From the NCBI GenBank assembly GCA_900550205.1, contig URRJ01000110.1:1-5998 (forward strand): DNA of 5,998 bases. The letters are read 5' to 3'. The first letter of the stretch is position 1, and each line of letters begins with the position of its first letter. Shown here piece by piece: positions 1 through 4,600 of the stretch. This DNA is from an uncultured Collinsella sp. (GTDB taxonomy: Bacteria; Actinomycetota; Coriobacteriia; Coriobacteriales; Coriobacteriaceae). The translations under genes were made by a program, and so were the position numbers. The notes under the pieces were generated by a model. The model was given only the letters and a program-made list of their open reading frames with translations, was not told where the DNA came from and ran no database searches.

Positions 1-5
1 CCCCC

Positions 6-107
6 GTCTACGTGAGGGGCCGGGGCGGGAAACATTGGCTCAGGGCTTAGTACCCCGCATGGGCGGCCCCATCGCCGGGGCGGTACCGGGGCGCGGACTC
101 CGTAGAC
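6..107. other. Long imperfect inverted repeat with nested hairpin
   Basis: GTCTACG at 6-12 pairs perfectly with CGTAGAC at 101-107. The stem continues as GAG (14-16) with CTC (98-100) if T13 is bulged. Nested inside are GTA (50-52) with TAC (84-86), CCCCG (53-57) with CGGGG (76-80), and ATGGG (59-63) with CCCAT (68-72) around a four-base loop. This could fold as a compact RNA or DNA structure, but G/C richness makes chance pairing easy. I recognise no named RNA family. Confidence 0.4.
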
Positions 108-153
108 CAAAACCGCGCTCGCTCCAAGCCGATACCGCGCCGAGGGCGGGGCC

Positions 154-346
154 GTTCAACCTGAAGTTTCTGAAGCCCTAAAAAGGACGTTCAATCTCAA
201 TAATCGCAAGCCTAAAAAAGGGGCCGTATCCCGGTATCAGGGGTGCGGCCCCGCTGCTTTAACGTCAACTATGTCAACAACTAAAAAAGGGCGGGGAGGG
301 GCACACGGGCCGATCAGCCCCAACTTTCCCAAGCCCTAAAAAGGGG
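154..346. repeat. Four degenerate copies of a CTAAAAA-centred repeat
   Basis: Copies 1 and 2 are adjacent. GTTCAA starts at 154 and 189, followed in each by an AAGCC(C)TAAAAA core (CTAAAAA at 178-184 and 212-218), giving a period of about 35 bases with one indel. Copy 3 is shorter (TCAAC near 265, CTAAAAAAGGG at 281-291). Copy 4 starts with ATCAG near 313 and carries AAGCCCTAAAAAGGGG at 331-346. Read on the minus strand, each core becomes a C-rich block, a T-run, then AGGGCTTG or a variant. The spacing is irregular and the copies diverge, so this is not a CRISPR array. The origin is unknown. Confidence 0.55.
214..252 (-). terminator. Intrinsic terminator-like hairpin, minus strand
   Basis: GGGGCCG at 220-226 pairs perfectly over 7 bp with CGGCCCC at 246-252. 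The A-run at 214-219 becomes a six-T run directly after the stem on the minus strand. The 19-base loop has a smaller CCC/GGG pairing. No minus-strand gene other than the tRNA lies upstream in the window, so it may act as a backup terminator. On the plus strand the stem is followed only by a weak T-run. Confidence 0.55.
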
Positions 347-441
347 CCGGAGGAGACGCGGGCGGCGTCGGGGCGAAAAACGGTTTCACCGGAGTTTTGC
401 GGCGATTTTGCGGCATTTCATTGCGGCAAGAGGCACAAATG

Positions 442-475
442 AAAAACAGGCCAAGCGCTCTAAGCTCTTGACCTG
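442..475 (-). terminator. Intrinsic terminator of the tRNA-Gly transcript
   Basis: On the minus strand CAGGTCAAG (467-475) pairs with CTTGGCCTG (447-455) over 9 bp with one G-T wobble and an 11-base loop. A run of five T follows immediately (442-446). It sits 10 bases past the encoded CCA of the tRNA, as expected for a single-gene tRNA transcript. Confidence 0.8.
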
Positions 476-485
476 CTGTTTTGCG

Positions 486-560
486 TGGAGCGGGCAACGG
501 GACTCGAACCCGCGAGTGTCAGCTTGGGAAGCTGATGCCTTACCACTTGGCGATGCCCGC
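486..560 (-). tRNA. tRNA-Gly (anticodon CCC), CCA encoded
   Basis: The minus strand folds as a complete cloverleaf. The 7-bp acceptor stem is GCGGGCA/TGCCCGC (554-560 with 490-496). The D-arm has the GTGGTAAGG-type loop. The anticodon stem is 5 bp (531-535 with 519-523) around loop TTCCCAA (524-530), giving anticodon CCC at 526-528, which reads the glycine codon GGG. The variable loop is short, and the T-arm has a TTCGAGT loop. The discriminator base is T, usual for bacterial tRNA-Gly, and CCA is encoded (486-488). It has its own promoter-like boxes and a terminator close behind it. Confidence 0.95.
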
Positions 561-573
561 TTGTGTGTTGGCT

Positions 574-603
574 AGTATAACGCGGTTGTCTTGTTCGATA
601 CAA
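574..603 (-). promoter_or_regulatory. Probable sigma-70-type promoter of tRNA-Gly
   Basis: On the minus strand a -10-like TATACT (574-579, 5 of 6 to consensus) lies 18 bases after TTGTAT (598-603, weak -35). Transcription would start near 566-568, leaving a 5' leader of only a few bases before the tRNA at 560. The good -10 and its position support the call; the -35 is poor. Confidence 0.55.
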
Positions 604-847
604 GGGTGACGATAGTTGTTTTAGCTGTGGAGAACCGCTTGGAATTTAAGCCAATTGTGGAGACGAGGGTGCGTGGCGGCTTCTATTCATCACCTTTTAC
701 CTGCTCTTTTACTCAATTGTTTTTCTGTCGACCCAATTTGTCAGATATCGGTCAAGCTTTTGGTCAGCTTCCGGTACTTACCCGCATGAACCCCAGCGGT
801 AGCCTCATCCCACGCGTCGCAATCTCCCCGCGCGGCGCACGAGGGAT

Positions 848-853
848 AAGGAG
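848..853 (+). promoter_or_regulatory. Ribosome-binding site of the surface-protein gene
   Basis: AAGGAG lies 5 bases before the ATG at 859. A TAA at 847-849 is in frame just upstream, so the protein cannot start earlier. Together these fix the start. Confidence 0.85.
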
Positions 854-858
854 CAGCC

Positions 859-3800
859 ATGTCCAACGCACCCACGCACTCTGTCCACAGCGCAATCGTC
901 ACAGGCCCGCTGCTCCTGCTCCTCCTTTTGCTGGTCGGTTGCCTGGCTCCCGGAACTGCTCGCGCCATCGACGGGCACGATGCGCTCAACTTCCGCACCA
1001 TCAGCGAAATGTGCGGGCCGCTGGTCATTGGCAAACACGAGGCACAAGACACCTCGATTTCATACTGCATGAACCAGGGCTATCCCGGCCCCAGCAAGCC
1101 CGGAGGACCATGGCGTGCCTACGACCAAGGCTGGACATGGCTCGACGACGAGTTCGCCGCTGTCGTCTGCCATGGATACCCCTTCGCCACATCGTTTGGC
1201 GGCCATAGCCTAACGCCCGATCGCGCCCGTGCCGCCACCCAGCTTGCCGTGTGGATGCTTAAAGGAACCACACACCCCGACGGCACTTTTTCGTATACGA
1301 ACAACGCCGGTATCCCCAGAAGCGGCAAGTTCTACCAAGACGCCGAGATTGTAGCGGCGGCGCGATGGCTCTACGACAACGCCAAAGCTGGAAACATCAG
1401 AGCGACGCCGCATCGCGCAAGGCGCTACCACGGCCCCACCTCAAAAGAAGGACGGCACCAAGACATGCTCTATGTCCTGCCCGCCGTTACCGTTTCCTTC
1501 GAGAAGCAATCTGCAAACGCTGCAATCACCAGCGGAAACGATACATACCAGCTCGACGGTGCCACCTTTGACATCTTTGAAAGCGCAAGCGACGCGCGTG
1601 TCGGAACCATCCAGATGGACGAGAATGGGCGAGCCCAAGCCACGCTGCTGCCCAACACGGCATACTATCTGGTCGAAATAAAGGCACCGGCAGGTTATAT
1701 GCCACGTCGCGACCGCATCGAGTTTTCCACCTCGAACGATGGTGGGCACGTCTCCATCGTTGAGACGCCAGGTACGATTTCCCTGCGCATCATAAAGCTC
1801 GACAAGGCGACAGGCGCCGGCCCTCAAGCGGGAGCATCACTCGCCGGCGCCGAGTTCACCTGTGTTTCGCAGTCAACTCCGGGCTGGACGCGCATTCTCG
1901 CCACCGACGATGACGGCCTGGCGGCGTTGGACGATATCCCCCTGGGCACCTTTACCATCTACGAATCAAAGGCCCCCGAAGGCTACCTGCTGTCCGGTGA
2001 AACGTGGAGTTATTCCGTCGGTGCCGATCAGCTTGGCGACACCGGCGTCGTTGAGCTCGAGAGTCGCATTTCCGACACCCCCATCGCCTTCGACCTCGAA
2101 ATCTCAAAGTTCAAAGATCGTGGCGACAGCAACGAATCTGGCATTGAACAGCCGGCTGAGGGCGTTGTCTTTGAGGTCGTCAGCAACAGCTCGCAACAAG
2201 TTGTCGGCACGTTGACCACCAATGTCTATGGCTTTGCGTCCACCAAGGACCAACCCGATGCATGGTTTGGCGACGGCATACGCCCCGAAGGCGTTCACGG
2301 ATCCATTCCTTACGATCGAGCGGGCTACACCGTGCGTGAAGTTCTGGAAACCGTACCCGATGGATTTAAGCAGGCGGGAGAATGGTCTATCTCCGCAGAG
2401 CAGTCTACTGATGGGACAACACTGCAATATATCGTGGACAACCATGCCATATCGACACACCTTCAGGTCGTAAAATGTGACGCCCAAACGGGGAATGCCG
2501 TACCACTTGCAGGCTTCGCTTTCCAACTGCTCGACAGCAACCATGAGCCTGTTTCCCAAACATGCTGGTATCCAGCTCACTCCGTCCTGAACACCTTCAC
2601 GACCGACAAAACCGGTTCCGTCACGCTGCCCGAGTCGCTCCGTCCCGGCACCTATTACATTCGTGAGAAAGATGCCGCTGCCCCCTATCTTAGGGGAGAG
2701 GATCTTGAGCTTTCGATACCCGTCGATATGAACCTAACACCCGTTGCCATCGCCTCGTTCTACGATCAAACAGCAACCGGCAAGATCGAAATTGTCAAAA
2801 GCGACGCTGTGGACAGCAGCGCCCTGGCGGGAGCGGTCTTCGAGATTCGTGCGGCGGAGGATATCACCCGCGCTGACGGCAGCATGGTTGCCCTTGCGGG
2901 AGAGACGGTCGCAACCGTCGAGACCGACGAGCAAGGAAAAGCCGACATCAATGGCCTTTCACTTGGATCTGGCATAGCACATTACGAGGTCGTTGAGGTA
3001 AGCGCCCCCGAAGGGTATCTGCTTGATCCGACGCCTCACGCCGTTGAGCTCACCTATATCGACCAGGACACGCCGGTCACCTATGCTCGAGTCGAAGTCT
3101 CTAACGATTACACCAAGGTTGATATCTCCAAGGCCGATGCCACCGACCAAACAGAGATTGAGGGGGCGCAGCTCGTTCTACTGGACGCGAACGGAGAAAC
3201 TATCGAAACCTGGACCTCGACCGCGACGCCACATCGTATTGAGCATCTTGCACCCGGCTCCTACACGCTGCGCGAAACGATGTCACCGCGCACCTACGAC
3301 ACGGCCGAAGATGTCACGTTCGAAGTAAAGGAGACCGGAGACATCCAGAAGGTCGTCATGAATGATGCCCCGATTGAAATTATAGGAAAGGCCGACAAGC
3401 GCCAAGAAATTGCCCAGCCAGTCGCAAGCGGTCTGACGGCCAACGGCGACGGTAAAAACCGAGCCGCAACGCAGCCCGATACGCGGGGCGAGTTCGCTTA
3501 CACCATCGACGCTCGTAACGAATCACAAACCTGGGTTGATGAATTTACAATCACCGACGAGCTTGAGTGCGTGTCCACCGGAACTGCCCAGTTCGTGAGT
3601 ATAGAAACACCCGTCGTCACAGGCGACTACGACGGACGATGCAACATATGGTACCGAACGTCCCCCGGGATCGAACAAGACAGCGTGGAGCAAGCCAATG
3701 CCACGCTCGATGACGGACACGAAAATCCTTGGCTCGAAACAGACGAAGTTAAAAATCTCCTTGGTGAAGACGCAAGACTTGTCGACTACGACGGTTGGCA

Positions 3801-4290
3801 TCTTTGGAAGTCCGACATATCCACGAGCGAATCGACGACGCTGGCTGTCAATGACCTTAACTTACCAAAGAATACACAGGTGACGGGCTTACGCATTGAA
3901 TACGGTTCCGTATCTGCCGACTTTACGACACGATCCGACACCTCGACATGGAGCCGTGATGAACTGAAGGACGAGCACGATGATCTGGATGACGCCGCAA
4001 GATCGCTCGACTCGCAGACGCACGGAGCGCTGGTTCATATGACCGCCACGGCATCCTATGTGCCCGAAAAGGCCATAACCAACGGCGTCCGCGTCGACCT
4101 TTGCCGCAATGGGGGCGGCAATAAGCTCGAGTCCCACGATGAAGATCGCGTTATCCAACGCTGCACGTTGTCCCAAGACCTGCCATCGACGGGCTCCGCT
4201 CCCCTTGCCGCATTGATGACCGCCCTTATGACCGCGGGCGGCGCGGCCATCTGGCTTGCCAAAAACAGGTCTGCGGCTGCAACACGCTAA
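859..4290 (+). CDS. LPxTG-anchored thioester-domain / SpaA-repeat surface adhesin
   Basis: The 1143-residue protein is predicted to be secreted and attached to peptidoglycan by sortase. Residues 1-36 form a signal peptide with an eight-Leu core and an ARA cleavage site. Residues 37-200 match a thioester (TQxA) domain. YC at 69-70 and TQLAVW at 127-132 supply the Cys and Gln that in this family form an internal thioester able to bond covalently to host amines. Six SpaA/Cna-B-like domains follow (about 210-838), then a beta-rich domain (about 839-1100) with YTIDARNES and ITDEL motifs common in such proteins. LPSTG at 1108-1112, a hydrophobic helix (about 1114-1134) and basic KNR complete the sorting signal. 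No sortase or partner pilin is in the window, so whether it is a pilus tip or stands alone is open. The host target cannot be read from sequence. The n-region has no Lys or Arg, which is unusual. Confidence 0.9.
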   Translation: MSNAPTHSVHSAIVTGPLLLLLLLLVGCLAPGTARAIDGHDALNFRTISEMCGPLVIGKHEAQDTSISYCMNQGYPGPSKPGGPWRAYDQGWTWLDDEFAAVVCHGYPFATSFGGHSLTPDRARAATQLAVWMLKGTTHPDGTFSYTNNAGIPRSGKFYQDAEIVAAARWLYDNAKAGNIRATPHRARRYHGPTSKEGRHQDMLYVLPAVTVSFEKQSANAAITSGNDTYQLDGATFDIFESASDARVGTIQMDENGRAQATLLPNTAYYLVEIKAPAGYMPRRDRIEFSTSNDGGHVSIVETPGTISLRIIKLDKATGAGPQAGASLAGAEFTCVSQSTPGWTRILATDDDGLAALDDIPLGTFTIYESKAPEGYLLSGETWSYSVGADQLGDTGVVELESRISDTPIAFDLEISKFKDRGDSNESGIEQPAEGVVFEVVSNSSQQVVGTLTTNVYGFASTKDQPDAWFGDGIRPEGVHGSIPYDRAGYTVREVLETVPDGFKQAGEWSISAEQSTDGTTLQYIVDNHAISTHLQVVKCDAQTGNAVPLAGFAFQLLDSNHEPVSQTCWYPAHSVLNTFTTDKTGSVTLPESLRPGTYYIREKDAAAPYLRGEDLELSIPVDMNLTPVAIASFYDQTATGKIEIVKSDAVDSSALAGAVFEIRAAEDITRADGSMVALAGETVATVETDEQGKADINGLSLGSGIAHYEVVEVSAPEGYLLDPTPHAVELTYIDQDTPVTYARVEVSNDYTKVDISKADATDQTEIEGAQLVLLDANGETIETWTSTATPHRIEHLAPGSYTLRETMSPRTYDTAEDVTFEVKETGDIQKVVMNDAPIEIIGKADKRQEIAQPVASGLTANGDGKNRAATQPDTRGEFAYTIDARNESQTWVDEFTITDELECVSTGTAQFVSIETPVVTGDYDGRCNIWYRTSPGIEQDSVEQANATLDDGHENPWLETDEVKNLLGEDARLVDYDGWHLWKSDISTSESTTLAVNDLNLPKNTQVTGLRIEYGSVSADFTTRSDTSTWSRDELKDEHDDLDDAARSLDSQTHGALVHMTATASYVPEKAITNGVRVDLCRNGGGNKLESHDEDRVIQRCTLSQDLPSTGSAPLAALMTALMTAGGAAIWLAKNRSAAATR
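1480..3372 (+). repeat. Six diverged SpaA/Cna-B-like domain repeats (coding)
   Basis: Each domain begins with a strand ending in Lys (K216, K313, K417, K539, K647, K758) and contains a Glu in an E-box-like motif such as FTIYESKAPEGY (E273, E369, E494, E603, E713, E806). In this family a Lys and an Asn or Asp are joined by an isopeptide bond with the Glu as catalyst. A terminal Asn is clear in domains 3, 5 and 6 (N528, N749, N835). Domains 2 and 4 show Asp at the matching place (D406, D636), and domain 1 shows no clear acceptor. The repeats are diverged in sequence, so they are old duplications and unlikely to recombine. The assignments are by eye. Confidence 0.75.
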
Positions 4291-4302
4291 CCGTCCAATA
4301 AA

Positions 4303-4334
4303 ACGGGGGGAGCCAGTCTCCCGGCTCGCCCCGT
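4303..4334 (-). terminator. Shared hairpin between convergent genes
   Basis: ACGGGG (4303-4308) pairs with CCCCGT (4329-4334) and GAGCC (4310-4314) with GGCTC (4323-4327), separated by one G-G mismatch, around an eight-base loop. On the minus strand a TTTTATT run follows directly, a good terminator for the 4366-4581 operon. On the plus strand a five-T run comes only after a 9-base gap, so termination of the surface-protein gene here is plausible but weaker. Confidence 0.7.
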
Positions 4335-4365
4335 ATACAGGCATTTTTGATACGAAGGCTCGCGC

Positions 4366-4581
4366 CTACTCGGTCGAAGAGCCGCCATCGATGGTGGCCT
4401 GATCAGTCGCGTCGATGCCGTCGGCACCCACAGACTGCTCCTGCTTCACCTCTTCGCTAATCGCAGACTCGGACGTGGATCCCTTAACGCCCACAAAGTA
4501 GGCAGCACCAAAACCGAGGGCAACGGCAATCAGGGTCAAAATCAGATACACGGGCCAATGGCGCTTAATATACGAAAACAC
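4366..4581 (-). CDS. Small single-pass membrane protein, function unknown
   Basis: This is a 71-residue protein starting at GTG, chosen because AAGGAG (4587-4592) sits 5 bases upstream. Residues 1-9 are short and basic (FSYIKRHW). Residues 10-31 form one hydrophobic helix with small residues (GFGAAYF). The rest, about 38 residues, is polar and acidic (EEVKQEQ, DATDQ, GGSSTE) and probably unstructured. The positive-inside rule suggests the N-terminus is cytoplasmic and the acidic tail is outside. A signal peptide is less likely because no clear cleavage site follows the helix. It starts 19 bases after the stop of the upstream gene and ends just before the shared terminator, so the two are probably co-transcribed. 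I do not recognise a family. Confidence 0.7.
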   Translation of the reverse strand: MFSYIKRHWPVYLILTLIAVALGFGAAYFVGVKGSTSESAISEEVKQEQSVGADGIDATDQATIDGGSSTE

Positions 4582-4586
4582 GCTGA

Positions 4587-4592
4587 CTCCTT
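4587..4592 (-). promoter_or_regulatory. Ribosome-binding site selecting a GTG start
   Basis: AAGGAG on the minus strand lies 5 bases before the GTG at 4579-4581, the same spacing as at the surface-protein gene. It lies inside the 19-base gap after the upstream stop codon, so the small gene has its own initiation signal. Confidence 0.75.
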
Positions 4593-4600
4593 AGAACTGC

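Larger units (their letters stand above)
1..440. other. Noncoding, GC-rich, repeat- and hairpin-rich region
   Basis: I see no convincing protein gene on either strand here. The stretch mixes G/C blocks with short A-runs. It holds a long inverted repeat (6-107), four degenerate copies of a motif centred on CTAAAAA (154-346), and several G/C stems. Because the A-runs precede the stems on the plus strand, they read as stem plus T-run on the minus strand, which is the strand of the neighbouring tRNA. The function is unknown. It could be a cluster of terminator-like elements, a decayed repeat family, or an uncharacterised RNA. Confidence 0.6.
561..858. other. Divergent intergenic region between tRNA-Gly and the surface-protein gene
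   Basis: This stretch is richer in A/T than its surroundings and carries the tRNA promoter at its left end and the ribosome-binding site of the surface-protein gene at its right end. I found no convincing plus-strand promoter. A 5-of-6 match to TTGACA (TTGTCA, 738-743) has no good -10 at normal spacing. Two short direct repeats could be regulator sites but are weak: TGTGGAGA at 626-633 and 656-663, exactly 30 bases apart, and GGTCAAGCTT (750-759) followed by GGTCAGCTT (762-770). Confidence 0.5.

Noticed and set aside
272..277. Perfect TTGACA -35 on the minus strand
   Set aside because: The expected -10 position is a G/C block (about 249-254), so no promoter can be supported.
154..346. CRISPR array
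   Set aside because: Repeat copies are strongly diverged, spacing is irregular (34, 69 and 55 bases between cores), and no cas gene is present.
486..560. tRNA as an integration site of a mobile element
   Set aside because: No second copy of the tRNA 3' end, no integrase and no att-like direct repeat is visible in the window.
907..936. Leu-codon run in the signal peptide as a phase-variable repeat
   Set aside because: The codons are mixed CTG, CTC, CTT and TTG with no uniform unit, so slippage is unlikely.
591..1208. 205-residue plus-strand open frame overlapping the start of the surface-protein gene
   Set aside because: It has no ribosome-binding site and an Arg/Pro-rich shadow composition where it overlaps the adhesin. 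It runs through the tRNA promoter region, and the 859 frame explains the sequence.
1441..1827. 128-residue minus-strand open frame inside the adhesin gene
   Set aside because: It lies wholly antisense to well-defined SpaA domains and has no domain pattern of its own.
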